Shown here in pieces: positions 11,690-22,742 of a DNA stretch of 64,000 nucleotides. The stretch is from Mikania micrantha. Taxonomy: Eukaryota > Streptophyta > Magnoliopsida > Asterales > Asteraceae. Location: the NCBI GenBank assembly GCA_009363875.1, contig CM018695.1, positions 44,759,935 through 44,823,934 on the forward strand. Direction: 5' to 3'. The notes below the pieces were generated by a model. That model was not told where the DNA came from and did not search any database. It saw only the letters and a list, made by a program, of their open reading frames with translations. Position 1 is the stretch's first letter. Each line of letters begins with the position of its first letter. The translations under genes were made by a program, and so were the position numbers.

Positions 11690-12893
11690 TGTCACACCCC
11701 CAATTTTCAACTAACGGAATCATACCATTTGGGAACGTGACAAACCAGGATCTCAGATCATTAGACATAACGAAGACCTCTATATGGATTTCAAAACATA
11801 CTTTGGTCTAAAAACATAACATCAGAGTTTTCAAAGTTTGCGGAAGCGTTTTAAAACAGTAACAGTTGTAAAATGTAAATTACAATGCAAAGTTTCAAAT
11901 GTTCAAATTCAAATAACTAAAATGTAAAGACATGCATGCGACTCAATCTCCTAGTCCATGCCTGCTTTCTTGTGCACCTTAGCGTCCTGAGAAAACATGT
12001 AAATCAAGTCAACACAAAGGTTGGTGCATAACACAGGTTTAAGCATTCATAATGTTTAAAACAACAGTTTGTATATCAAGTTTGCAGATAACATAATCAC
12101 ACATGCATAGTCATGATAGCTAGTCATTTGTACTATTTACATAAGTGGTCGACACCGAAGCTGACGATTGCCATGCTATAGCATCTTTTTGCCTTGCCAC
12201 TATTGTCAAGCACAAACAATAGTAATGTGTTTTTGGTCAGTCAAACACCTGCGTAGATCCCATCTACCAAGTGAGGTTTGTCAAACCTAATAGATCTATT
12301 TCCAACTACCACGCTTTGCGCTACGACAAACTAAACGGTTCGAAGTGTGTAAGGACTTGTAAATGCTATGTTGTCACATAATGTAAACAGCTAACTCATG
12401 CAAGTGATATGTATCTAAAAATGTTAGTTGCACATGTTTTCTCCCCCAAAACAGTTAAAATAAGAAAGGGGCCGTGTACGCACCTTTGATTATTTGCAGA
12501 ATGATCAAACACTCGTAAATTCGCGTAAAAATCTTCTACGAAGAATCTGTGATTAAACAATAACCTAAAGTTATTCGGAATGTTGTTTTGTGCTTGGAAT
12601 CACATACGTATCAACACACGTATGTTAGACTCGTTAGAAACGTGCATACGAAAGTACGTGTGCCTTTGAACTCGTTTAAATAAAATCATATAATTGTTTA
12701 TGATTTTATTTAACTAAGCGTAATCATACGCAATTACGTTTTCGGTCAAAAATATGAATTTTATTATACAAATGTGTTCGAAATTGAATTTTGGTTCTAA
12801 AGCAATTCGAACGAGTCGAATCGGAGTTAGAAAGGAGAAGTTACGGCTAAAAACCAAGGTTTGGTTTAAATATCAAAAACATGGCAGCCCCCG

Positions 12894-12904
12894 GGTTCGA
12901 AACC
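12894..12904 (+). other. tRNA T-arm / B-box-like sequence in LTR-A
   Basis: GGTTCGAAACC matches the pol III B-box consensus GGTTCGANNCC. On the minus strand the surrounding GGTCCCGGTTTCGAACCCGG can form a 5-bp T-arm-like stem with a TTTCGAA loop. The same site in the other LTR is 25503-25513. No A box or cloverleaf is found, so this is not a tRNA gene. Confidence 0.4.
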
Positions 12905-14329
12905 GGGACCTCCCACACACACACACAAGTTCAAACCATTTGATCTAGCCTATCTTTTGTTAACATATTCGATTCAAAATTGTTTTAAACATCACTGGAC
13001 CGGTTCCCCCTTGTTATTCCTTAGCCGAACCAACTAGCCTCAATTTGACCTCGGTTCGAATCCGATTAAGCCTAAAACCATAGGGCTTCGCTTCTGGGTA
13101 CTCGACCGAGTCTCTAGGTGATTTTAATTCGAAAACAAAACACTATAACCCACTTATTTGGGAGTACACAGATTCGAACTTGATTTCTAAAACCCATCAT
13201 ACGATCTCATCAAATTCGTTTGCCTTAATCCTTAAACTCATCAGATTTTCATTCAACCTAGTTCCACGAATCTACCCATACCCATTAATTCAATTTTCAA
13301 CCCCGTTTGCATCAGAATCCCCAAAAACTTTTAACTCGAAAACCCTAGAACTCTAAGTTCATCAATTCGTTGTTCTATAATGAAATTAGCATAGCACTAA
13401 CATTAATCGGGATCTTCTGAAATCATTCATGCTATTTAATTTGATTCTTAAACTCATTTGATCAAAAACCCCCAAAACCGATTCCATATGAACCCTAGAA
13501 TTAGACCTCATTAAATTCGTAATGACTTGCTGAAATTGACTTAAGGATTTCCTTTATCAGTGTATTCCGAATCTATCTACATAATTCAATTCGACTCTTG
13601 AGCGTGTTTGATTACAAACCCCCAAATTGGATTCTAGGATGAACCCTAGAATTCGTGCACATATAATTTGATGTTAAGGATCAAAATTAACATGTGTTTA
13701 ACCTTATTCGGCCACTTTAGGTTGTTTAGGAGTGAAGACTTACTTGTTTTGAGGTCCAATTGAACGAGTTAGTCTTGAGAGTTGATGTCCGGCCACTCCA
13801 CAATCGGGTCTCCTTTCCGCGGCTTCTCAGAATGAAATTTTGATATGAAAATGATTCTAATTATGCCGACTAGTGTTTCTGTAATCCCAATTGCGAATAT
13901 TATAGCCGAATTGTATGATTTTCACTTATGGGAGTGACGGTTTCGACTTATGGCTTTCATCATGATTAATTCGACTAATAATTGTGATCATAACGTCTGA
14001 TAATGGTTACTGATCATTAATTTGATGATTATAAATGATCAATTTCAGTTATTACCTAGTTTAAATGTCCAACTCGAATTCAATTGCCACTCAAGTCCGA
14101 ATTTTGACTCCTAAAAGTCAAAATTGATACTTCTATTCCTTTATAAGCTAAAACCTTTTAATTTAGGTATTCAAGACTTGATTTTACTTAATTCAAATCT
14201 ATGAGATTTGATTTTGTTCAATTACATAGCATTTCGGTTTACAAAGTTGAACTAAAAATCCCGAATTGTCACTAATCGGAACAATTGAACTATATTTGGC
14301 ACGGTTAATCCTTTTGGGCCTCATAACTA

Positions 14330-14470
14330 CAACTGGGCCTACCTTGGGCCTCATTGGGCCTACCTAGACCTCATTGGGCCTACCTTGGCCTTATTGGGCC
14401 TACCTTGGCTCATTGGGCCTACCTTGGTCTCATTGGGCCTAACTTGGCTTTATTGGGCCTGTGATCTCGC
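14330..14470. repeat. TTGGGCCTACCTTGG tandem words
   Basis: About eight units of CATTGGGCCTACCTTGGC-type sequence with a period near 21-22 bp; the other LTR has the same array at 26930-27068. TGGGCC is the core of the plant site II promoter element. In the LTR sense it lies close to the LTR start, in U3. Confidence 0.8.
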
Positions 14471-14514
14471 TATTTTCAGTTAACGAGGTTAATTCGAAAA
14501 GTCGGATTGTCACA

Positions 14515-15007
14515 TCATCCCCTTGTTGAAGGAATTTTCGTCTCGAAAATTAGTAAATGTTAGGAATAGTTAGGAATACGTGATAGTGTGGTTTGATCGT
14601 TCCGTGTGTTTGTGTGTACTCACACACAGAATCTAATGCTTGCAACATCACAACTAAATGTGATCGTTCATTGTGACTGTTTGTGTGTACACTAGTTAGT
14701 TCACCTAACTGTGACTGTTTGTGTTTGATCATACTGTCCTGTGTAACCTCACACATAGTGAGTGTCTGTAACTGTTTGTACTATGCAACCCCGCACATAG
14801 AAAAATGTGTGTAACTAATCATGCATGTACTACCATAACATGTAACATATGAAATGTAGCACATAAAATGTATAAAATATAATGTAACACAAATGTTTGC
14901 AACAAAACCAATTGAATAAAGTGTTTATGCTTACAGTTTGAAATTTGCAGTGTTGATGTGTGAAGCATCACGTCATCCCCTTGTTGAAGGAAATTTCGTC
15001 CCGAAAT
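14515..15007 (-). other. 3' noncoding region of element A with doubled PPT/hairpin
   Basis: Next to the 3' LTR the minus strand reads CAACAAGGGGATGA, a polypurine tract, preceded by the inverted repeat AATTTTCGAGACGAAAATT (14533-14551). A second copy of both lies at 14972-15009, right after the pol stop. The 420 bp between them is rich in GTGTGT and ACACAC words and has no frame. E1 and E2 carry one copy of the same hairpin and PPT. Confidence 0.7.
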
Positions 15008-15415
15008 TTAACGTGCGCTCTCCGTGTTTGTAGTTGCTGTTTTGAACAGATGAGGATACTTCTTCATCATTTGGTCTTCTCGTTCCCATGTGAATTCAGG
15101 ACCACGTCTTGAATTCCACCGAACTTTGACTATTTGAATCCTGCTTTGCTTAAGTTGTTTGACCTCTCGGTCCATGATTTCTGCTGGTTCTTCAATGAAT
15201 CGTAACTGTTCATCCACTTGTATTTCTTCCAATGGTACAATCAATGTCTCATCAGAAAGACATTTCTTTAAGTTCGATACATGAAAGACATCATGAACTC
15301 CACTAAGTTCATCTGGTAGTTTAAGTTGATACGCAACCGGACCAATCCTTTTCAGAATCTCAAAAGGTCCTACGTAACGTGGACTAAGCTTTCCGCGCTT
15401 GCCGAATCGTATCAC
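15008..15415 (-). pseudogene. Element A integrase C-terminus
   Basis: Encodes the last ~135 residues of the gypsy polyprotein: GKLSPRYVGPFEILKRIGPVAYQLKLP (integrase GPF/Y-type module), VFHVSNLKK, then VRWNSRRGPEFTWEREDQM, a chromodomain-like end as in chromoviruses. It continues the 971-aa frame at 15454-18369. Compared with E1 and E2, about 16 bases are missing at 15440-15453, which ends the long frame with an immediate stop and puts this part out of frame. The last codon is close to the second hairpin/PPT copy. Confidence 0.85.
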
Positions 15416-15453
15416 ACCTTTCCAAGGTGATACCTTTAGAAGAACTCGGTCTC

Positions 15454-18369
15454 CTACTTACGACGTTTATCAGCGTAACTCTTCTGTCGATCCCGGGCCG
15501 CTGCCATACGGTTCCGGATTTGAACTATCTTCTCTGTCGTTTCGTGCACTAATTCAGGACCTGTAATTTGACTGTCACCAATTTCAGCCCAGCAAACTGG
15601 TGAACGACATTTACGAATATACAAGGCTTCAAACGGTGCTGCCTGAATACTTGTATGATAACTATTGTTGTAAGAGAATTCCACTAACGGTAAGTGGTTT
15701 TCCCAGCTATCACCAAAGTCAATTACACAAGCTCGTAACATATCCTCAAGCGTTTGAATCGTACGTTCACTTTGACCGTCGGTCTGTGGATGATATGCGG
15801 TACTCATATCCAAACGAGTTCCCAATGACTTATGAAGTGATTTCCAAAAGTTTGAAGTAAATCGAGCATCCCGATCCGATATGATAGAGATTGGCACACC
15901 ATGCCGTGCTACCACTTCCTTAATGTAAATGCGAGTCAGTTTCTCCATCTTGTCGGTTTCCTTGATTGCTAAGAAGTGTGCAGATTTCGTTAATCGATCA
16001 ACAATTACCCATATCGTATCACAACCACTCGGTGTACGGGGTAACTTAGTAATGAAATCCATCGAAATCTGTTCCCACTTCCACATCGGTATCTCTGGTT
16101 GCTGCAGTAAACCAGATGGTTTCTGATATTCAACTTTGACTTTAGAACAAGTCAAACATTTGCTAACATATCCAGCAATATCAGCTTTCATGTGAGGCCA
16201 CCAATACAGCGCCTTCAAGTCATGATACATTTTGTCTGACCCCGGGTGGACTGAATATCTGGACTTGTGTGCTTCATCCATCACGAGTTCCCTTAACCCT
16301 CCGTACAAAGGTATCCACAGTCGATTAATGAAATAACGAATTCCATCAGGTTTAACATCCAACTGTGTTTCCATCCCCCGTAAGGATTCATGTACTAGAT
16401 TATCCTTTTCTAAGGCTCCTAGTTGAGCACTGCGTACCTTGTCAGGTAAATCAGTATGTATTGTCATCATAAGTGCGCGAACCCGTCTTGTTGAAGTGTC
16501 TTTTCTGCTTAAAGCATCAGCTACCACATTAGCTTTTCCCGGGTGATACTTAATCGCGCATTCGTAGTCGTTTAACAACTCAACCCATCGTCGTTGTCTC
16601 ATATTCAGCTCCTTCTGATCAAAGATATGCTGCAAACTCTTATGATCAGTGTAAATGGTACACTTAGTTCCATACAGGTAATGCCTCCAAATTTTCAAGG
16701 CAAAAACCACTGCTCCTAACTCCAAGTCATGAGTAGTGTAATTCTTTTCGTGTGGTCGTAGTTGCCTTGAAGCATAAGCAATCACTTTATCACGTTGCAT
16801 CAATACACATCCCAAACCCTGTGCAGATGCGTCACAATACACCACAAAGTCTTCTGTTCCTTCTGGTAAAGACAGAATCGGTGCACTGCAGAGTTTCTGT
16901 TTCAATAACTGGAATGCAGCTTCCTGTTTATCCGTCCAGTTATACTTCGTCCCCTTATGCGTAAGAGCTGTAAGTGGTTGAGCGATCTTTGAGAATCCCT
17001 CAATGAATCTTCGGTAATAACCCGCCAAACCAAGGAATTGTCGTACCTCGGTAGGTGTCTTTGGTGCTTCCCAATTCTTAATTGCTTCAATCTTCGCTGG
17101 GTCAACGTGTATGCCCTTTTCATTGACTATATGACCCAAGAATTGTACTTCTCGCATCCAGAAATCACATTTCGAGAACTTAGCGTACAATTGTTCCTGT
17201 TTCAGTAATTCCAACAGCAATCGAAGATGTTCAGCATGCTCCTCCTTGGTCTGAGAATAGATGAGAATGTCATCAATGAAAACAATGACAAACTTATCTA
17301 GATAAGGTTTACAAACACGATTCATGAGATCCATGAATACAGCTGGAGCGTTTGTCAACCCAAATGGCATGACCAAAAACTCATAATGGCCATAGCGCGT
17401 CCTGAATGCTGTCTTTGGAATATCCTCCTCTTGAACTCTTAGTTGATGATAACCCGATCTGAGATCAATCTTCGAGTAGTAACTCGAACCTTGCAACTGA
17501 TCGAACAGATCGTCAATTCTGGGTAACGGATATCGGTTTTTAATAGTAACCTTGTTAAGTTCCCGGTAATCGATACACATACGGAAAGTCCCATCCTTCT
17601 TCTTAACAAATAAGACTGGAGCTCCCCACGGTGAAAAACTAGGTCGTATGAAACCCTTATCCAACAACTCTTCCAATTGTGTAGATAACTCTTGCATCTC
17701 TGATGGTGCAAGTCGATAAGGCGCCCTAGCTATCGGTGCTGCATCTGGTGTAAGGTCGATTCGGAATTCCACCTGTCTGATAGGCGGTAATCCCGGCAAG
17801 TCTTCTGGAAATACCTCCGGAAATTCACAAACTACTGGTATATCTTCAATCTTCTTCTCAGCTACCGGCTTTTCAGTTATAAGTGCTATAACTGCCGTAT
17901 GACCTTTCCGCAGACATTTGTGTGCTTTCATACAAGATATGAGACGCAGTGGCGTACTGCTCTTCTCGCCTTGTACATACAATGTCTCTCCCTGCGAAAG
18001 AGGTATACGAACGATCTTTTCATGGCATACTATTTCAGCCTGATGTTTGGACAACCAGTCCATGCCAATGACTACATCAAAATTGCCTAAGGCAATAGGC
18101 ATAAGATCAATTTCTAATGTTTGACCCATCAAATCAAGGATACGTCCCTTAAGAATATGTTCCACTACAATTAACTTACCATCAGCTAATTCCACAGTGT
18201 ATGGACTATCTAAGGCAGTGGGACTAACATTTAACAGCTTAGCAAGTGAACTAGATACAAAACTCCGATCGGCACCAGTGTCAAATAACATAGAGGCATA
18301 GTGATTATTTAAGAGGAACGTACCCGTAACAATGTTGGGATCCTCCCGTGCTTGACGTCCTCCAATCAC
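15454..18369 (-). CDS. Element A Pol: protease, reverse transcriptase, RNase H, integrase
   Basis: A 971-codon frame, the best-preserved coding sequence in the window. Order by residue: aspartic protease with DTGAD at 30-34; reverse transcriptase about 220-450 with the FIDD catalytic motif at 364-367; RNase H with acidic residues at D513, E550 and D575; integrase with the HHCC zinc module H701, H708, C738, C741 and the DD35E triad D771, D832, E868. This domain order defines Ty3/gypsy. The first Met is internal to a gag-pol frame: coding continues upstream through a poly-Asn stretch into the zinc knuckles. The frame ends early where a ~16-nt deletion removes it from the integrase tail (15008-15415). 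The protein would copy and integrate element RNA, but the missing tail probably disables the chromodomain end. Confidence 0.93.
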   Translation of the reverse strand: MIGGRQAREDPNIVTGTFLLNNHYASMLFDTGADRSFVSSSLAKLLNVSPTALDSPYTVELADGKLIVVEHILKGRILDLMGQTLEIDLMPIALGNFDVVIGMDWLSKHQAEIVCHEKIVRIPLSQGETLYVQGEKSSTPLRLISCMKAHKCLRKGHTAVIALITEKPVAEKKIEDIPVVCEFPEVFPEDLPGLPPIRQVEFRIDLTPDAAPIARAPYRLAPSEMQELSTQLEELLDKGFIRPSFSPWGAPVLFVKKKDGTFRMCIDYRELNKVTIKNRYPLPRIDDLFDQLQGSSYYSKIDLRSGYHQLRVQEEDIPKTAFRTRYGHYEFLVMPFGLTNAPAVFMDLMNRVCKPYLDKFVIVFIDDILIYSQTKEEHAEHLRLLLELLKQEQLYAKFSKCDFWMREVQFLGHIVNEKGIHVDPAKIEAIKNWEAPKTPTEVRQFLGLAGYYRRFIEGFSKIAQPLTALTHKGTKYNWTDKQEAAFQLLKQKLCSAPILSLPEGTEDFVVYCDASAQGLGCVLMQRDKVIAYASRQLRPHEKNYTTHDLELGAVVFALKIWRHYLYGTKCTIYTDHKSLQHIFDQKELNMRQRRWVELLNDYECAIKYHPGKANVVADALSRKDTSTRRVRALMMTIHTDLPDKVRSAQLGALEKDNLVHESLRGMETQLDVKPDGIRYFINRLWIPLYGGLRELVMDEAHKSRYSVHPGSDKMYHDLKALYWWPHMKADIAGYVSKCLTCSKVKVEYQKPSGLLQQPEIPMWKWEQISMDFITKLPRTPSGCDTIWVIVDRLTKSAHFLAIKETDKMEKLTRIYIKEVVARHGVPISIISDRDARFTSNFWKSLHKSLGTRLDMSTAYHPQTDGQSERTIQTLEDMLRACVIDFGDSWENHLPLVEFSYNNSYHTSIQAAPFEALYIRKCRSPVCWAEIGDSQITGPELVHETTEKIVQIRNRMAAARDRQKSYADKRRK

Positions 18370-18389
18370 AAACGCCCTGCCCCTAGCAC

Positions 18390-18423
<34 letters not shown>

Positions 18424-19031
18424 ATTGGTGCCATTGCCGTTACCGTTGCCGTTGCCATTTGTATTATTATCCCCGCCTTTCTTGAGTTGTGGTCAATCCT
18501 TTTTAAAGTGCCCCATCTTGCCACACTCAAAACAACCCTTCTGTTTTTTTTTATGATTCTTATTGTGATTGTTGTGATTGTTTTGTAGCTCCCCGCGACA
18601 ATCCTTAGCCGCATGCCCAATCTTACCACACCTTTGACACTTAGCTCTATCACACTGATTTCCCGCATGATGAAATCCACACCTGTTGCACTTTGGGTGT
18701 TTACCAATATAACCCCCTGATGATGATGATTGCTGACCACTATTCGAATTATGGTAAGACTTGTTTGAATCTTGCTTCCGGTTCTGCTGATACGATTGTT
18801 GGTTGAAATTCTTGGTGTTGCTGCTCTCCCACTTCCTTTTGTGGTCTCCCACCTTGGTAGCTGATGTTTGTTTAGGCAGAGTCCCCTGTAATACTGCCTG
18901 ATCAGTTAGTTGATGCGCTAAACGAACAGCTTGTTGAATTGTGGTGGGATTTGCAGAAGTAACCAATCCCTGAATCTGAGGCACCAATCCCCCCGATGTA
19001 CCTCTCTATCCATTTACTGACTGGAGTAGCC
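18370..19031 (-). pseudogene. Element A gag, 3' part (nucleocapsid)
   Basis: Encodes the Gag C-terminal half: ATPVSKWIERYIGG, then a Q/N/S-rich linker and three CCHC-type knuckles (CNRCGFHHAGNQC, CQRCGKIGHAAKDC, CFECGKMGHFKKD). The third knuckle lacks its final Cys: the codon there is TGA, which is the only stop between gag and pol in this frame (near 18493). A run of six G on the coding strand near 18994 shifts the frame by one. Upstream, gag is cut by solo LTR V at 19032 and resumes at 22743. A poly-Asn tract links the knuckles to the protease. Confidence 0.85.
18392..18423. repeat. (TTG)n trinucleotide run
   Basis: Eleven TTG units, read on the minus strand as a poly-Asn tract between zinc knuckles and protease of element A; followed by alternating Gly/Asn codons. 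Probably a flexible linker prone to length change. Confidence 0.9.
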
Positions 19032-19669
19032 ATATGATGTAACATTTGTACATTTAGTCATGGTAGTCGTAAACGGTGTTAGAACAGTGGGTGTCAATGT
19101 TCAGTTAATCAATGTGATTCATGTGTTCATAATGTGTGCTTGTGTGTTACAGGATCTTATTTATTTAGGAACAAGTATGTATTAATATTTACAGTCGATT
19201 ACACTAGGCAAGAACAATATTGTGTTATATCGAAACAGTGGTGGGCAGCGAGAGTGAGCCCTATATATATACTGCGTTCGGTGTAACAGGATAGTGTTAG
19301 TGCGTAGTGTTAAGACGAATATTATGACAATTAATCAAACAAAATCGTAATGCGTAAGCGAGACTGAGTATAGTTATGGGTGACGATCCATAATGATACG
19401 AATGTTGAACTTATAATTACGAGTGAACGGCTTTAATTATTTTTATACGATCGGAAAACGTACGCGATTGTGGGTATACACGCAATTGTTACTGTTTAAT
19501 GATCTGTTTTCGAACAAATAATTAAAATGATTATTTTATATTTTTACAATTTTGAAACTCATCATTTTAATGAGTTTAACAACTCTTTTATTTTAATCCG
19601 CGTAAAATACGCGTTACGTTCCGGAAACGCGAACCGAGCGACCGAAACGGACCCGAATACCACGCGGGC

Positions 19670-19675
19670 TATAAA
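19670..19675 (+). promoter_or_regulatory. TATA box of LTR V
   Basis: TATAAA in GGGCTATAAAAGCC, downstream of GCGTTACGTTCCGGAAACG, a block shared with the E2 and Z LTRs. Confidence 0.6.
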
Positions 19676-19959
19676 AGCCTTGAACAAGACCATTTTCTCA
19701 TTTAATTCATCACCAACCACTTCTCTCACTAGAATTTTCGTCTACCCTCTTTCTCTCTAGAAAAACTCACTTTAAACGTTCGTATCTCGCTCGTTTCTCG
19801 ACGGAATTCGGTGTTTTTGGTGTCCACGCGAAGCTCTCAACATCATCTACACGAAAGTACAAGAAATCAGTGGAATTAACCGGCCAAAATCGAGGTATTT
19901 GTTCTTGAATGTTCACGAAAAATAGGGTTTCTTGTGTGTCCTTGTTTAAACCCGACACT

Positions 19960-20680
19960 TAGCCGGTTCTAGCAAACCACATCCAATTTCGCAACCATAG
20001 AAACATTCCTTGATGCTAGGTTAGCGTAGATCGAGGTCTGGAACCAGGTGTTCGACGAGGGTGATGATGCTGGTAACAGGTTCGGTGGCTGAACCTTCAT
20101 CCTTAGCTGGCCGAACCCTAATGAGGCTCCACGAACCTGCATGGTTCGTTGGACATTAGCCGAACCCTGAGGGGACCTCACGAACTTGTACCGAGCCTTC
20201 ATGTCTCCGACGAACCCTTCTGATGCCACGAATCTTTCTGGATCAGACGAACCTGCATGATGCCATGCCAACCGAACCTATTAGGGTTTTCTAGCCGAAC
20301 CTGCATGGGGATGAGCAACTTCGACGAACCCTATGGAGTCCACAAACCCTGCATGGTTCGTGGAAGTACCAGCCGACCCATAGTCCTCAGTCAGTCGAAC
20401 CATGATGTCACCGAACCAATTGTACATTGCCGAACCATTCAACCATCCAGCCGGCCGAACCCATGCATACAAACCATCATATTAGACGAACCCTTGGTTG
20501 ATCAGCACTAACCGCGAACCCTAATAATCATGCACGAACCACCTGGCTATCACCGAACCTTCATCAGTTTCATTGGCCGAACCATGCTCGCCCCTCCACT
20601 AGAGCCGAACCCTTGCTTTTCACGAACCCATCTAATCTCGGACGAACCCTTGGCCATGCAAGCCGAACCTTAGAAGGAAA
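19960..20680. repeat. CGAACC-word tract in LTR V
   Basis: CGAACC or GAACCCT recurs some thirty times at 15-35 bp spacing, starting just after the donor-like site. LTR-Z has the complementary GGTTCG words in the matching interval. Confidence 0.8.
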
Positions 20681-20697
20681 TGGGGAAGGTTCGCTGC

Positions 20698-20920
20698 CCA
20701 AGTGGCAGCCCATAACCCCTTTCGGCCCAATCCAGTTTTACAAGGCCCAATCTTATTAGTACTCGGCCCATAGACTTAAACCAAGCACAATTAAGATAGC
20801 TTGGCCCATTAAGATCTTTAATTGGCCCAATAGCACAACCAATTGGCCCTTGTTAACATAGGAGGCCCATGAACCTCTAATTGAGCCTATCATAATTATG
20901 GGCTTAAGGCCCATAATGTG
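20698..20920. repeat. GGCCCA-word tract in LTR V
   Basis: GGCCCA or GGCCCT occurs about nine times in 220 bp. The word is the complement of the TGGGCC site II core; similar tracts are at 52960-53240 and 56620-56850. Confidence 0.7.
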
Positions 20921-21713
20921 GCCACAACTCAAGGGAATTGGCAAATTGATCTCAATTGAGTTAAGTTCATAACTTAACAAAAATCATGAAGATCAATTCA
21001 CAATCACACGGTCTTAAAACAATTGGAACACCTTTTCATAAATTATGTTAATCATTGGGGTATCAAAGGTTTATCAAACTCTTAAATCACATATGATGTT
21101 GTACAAACAAGTTTGTGCATAAAAGGACATCACACATCATTTTCATGGACCCATGATCAATCAAGTAACTCAATCATGACTTTCAAAGTTTACACAACAA
21201 TCATAATCATGATCAAGTAATCAAGAGTGATCAAGTTCGAGAGAACACAAGTCAATCAATGAAACAAGGTCTATACAATTATAAATCTTATATCTTATGT
21301 ATTATTACAATGATATAGGAACCAATTAGAAGTCCTGTTTGCTACTTGCTATCTGTTTAGTTCAGAGTCTACTGCAGACAGGTGAGAACACTAGCCCCTC
21401 TTTTACTGTTTTACAACTGTTTTGGGGTGGAACACGTGATCAAACCCGCTATTTACAATCGTATTTCATTACACAGGATGTGTGTATTCTTATAAACATT
21501 ACAGGTTCATTTTACGAATCCAAGGGATTCATCAACTGTTTTAAAGGAATTATCAACTATTAAACTATTCTTCTAAAAAGGTTTTATAAAGGATCTTTGA
21601 ACTGTTTCATAACAGATTTATTCAAATGTTTTTATAAAGAATAAACACTTTTAAGTAATGGATTTTATAAACTCTTTGTTATAAACCTTGTTATTATACA
21701 AGGTCACTAATTG

Positions 21714-21945
21714 ATGGTATTCAAATCAAGGTGTTCATTTCATGGTATTCAAATCAAGAGTTTCATTTCATGGTATTCAATCAAAAGGTTCATTTCATGG
21801 TATTCAAATCAAGAGTTTCATTTCATGGTATTCAAATCAAAAGGTTCATTTCATGGCATTCAAATCAAGAGATTCATTTCATGGTATTCAAAACAAAGGA
21901 TTTAATTCATGGAATTAAATCAAGGTTTTCAATTCATGTTATCAA
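21714..21945. repeat. 28-bp tandem repeat in LTR V
   Basis: Eight units of ATGGTATTCAAATCAAGAG followed by TTCATTTC, with a 27-28 bp period and later units degrading. The open frames that cross it are repeat artefacts. Confidence 0.9.
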
Positions 21946-22742
21946 ATAAGGCATTAACACGTTCGGTTAAAGTAAGGTTCATAAACATGGTGTCTATTGT
22001 TGTAAACAAACTTGTAAACGCATCAAGTATCATATTCTTTAGCGTTAGTACTGGGTGATCACAACAAGGGAAAGCGGACACATTGGTTCTTATCCAGGAT
22101 GGAGTTAGCTTTTAAATTTGTTTTAAAAGCTAACTGCAGGTCTGGTGTCATTATGGTTTTCAAAATTGCTATACATAATCTAACTCCAAACGTGGTTTGG
22201 GACTTGATATTATATGTTGGCTTTCGTGCGAACAGTGATTGGACTGTTTACACTCATTTTCTTACTTGATGTTAGTTTGGGTTGCAGCTCATCCGTGTGA
22301 ATCTTTTGTTGCTTTAACTTACTTATGCCTTATATCATATATTCATGTTTACAAATGATTAAACCTATTGTTCTCACCAACTACGTCTGTAGTTGACAGT
22401 TACTTTTCACGTGTTTCAGGTAATCAGGTTTAAAACATTCTCAGAGACAACTAAGGAGACCATTCTAAGATAGAACAAGATGAAGAAACATGCTAGGATG
22501 GATTAGAAACACACTAAATCCTAATTGTTTAATTGTCTTGTTTGGAGTCTTATTTTGTAACTATATTTTGGGTCTGTAGTTATCTTCCTTTTGGTAGATA
22601 GATTGTCTGTAACTAAACAATTGTCTAAACATTATGAAGTGTAGTAATCCATTGTGGTTGTTCTTATTCAATACTTGTGCATGATTCAACTGTTCATACG
22701 TCACCGCGCCGTGGATTCCGCACGCGGCGCAGGGGTGTGACA

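Larger units (their letters stand above)
11690..14514 (-). repeat. 3' LTR of element A
   Basis: 2825 bp, TGTCACACCCCC to GATTGTCACA on the plus strand. Pairs with 24299-27121. In the LTR sense it shows a donor-like CAA|GTAAGTC near 13740, a donor-like AAAG|GTGCGTA near 12485 and an acceptor-like TTTTCTCAG|GACGC near 11990, the layout seen in the other gypsy LTRs although the sequence is otherwise different. Confidence 0.95.
19037..22742 (+). mobile_element. Solo LTR V (3.7 kb) inserted in element A gag
   Basis: Runs TGTAACATTTG to GGGGTGTGACA and is flanked by TATGA (19032-19036 and 22743-22747). The gag frame reads ...KLLPH before it and MATPVSKW after it, so removing it with one TSD joins gag exactly. 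There is no internal region, so it arose by LTR-LTR recombination. It has the layout of the other gypsy LTRs: a GGGTGACGATCC motif (19378), TATA at 19670, CTACACGAAAGTAC (19846), donor-like TCGAG|GTATT (19894), GAACC word tract, GGCCCA tract, second donor-like ACAG|GTGAGA (21381), 28-bp repeats and acceptor-like TTTCAG|GTAATC (22419). It must postdate element A. Confidence 0.93.

Noticed and set aside
12883..12915. tRNA gene
   Set aside because: Only a T-arm-like stem; no D arm, anticodon arm or acceptor pairing could be found upstream.
12754..12948. ORF repeated at 12754 and 25363 as a possible LTR gene
   Set aside because: The two copies are simply the two LTRs of element A, the frame differs at its end between them, and no protein motif is present.
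18352..18740. Val-rich plus-strand ORF and Thr-rich minus-strand ORF
   Set aside because: They are other frames of the TTG run and of the element A nucleocapsid region.
21711..21949. Two overlapping FHFMVFKS-repeat ORFs
   Set aside because: The 28-bp tandem repeat stays open by chance; LTR V has no coding context here.
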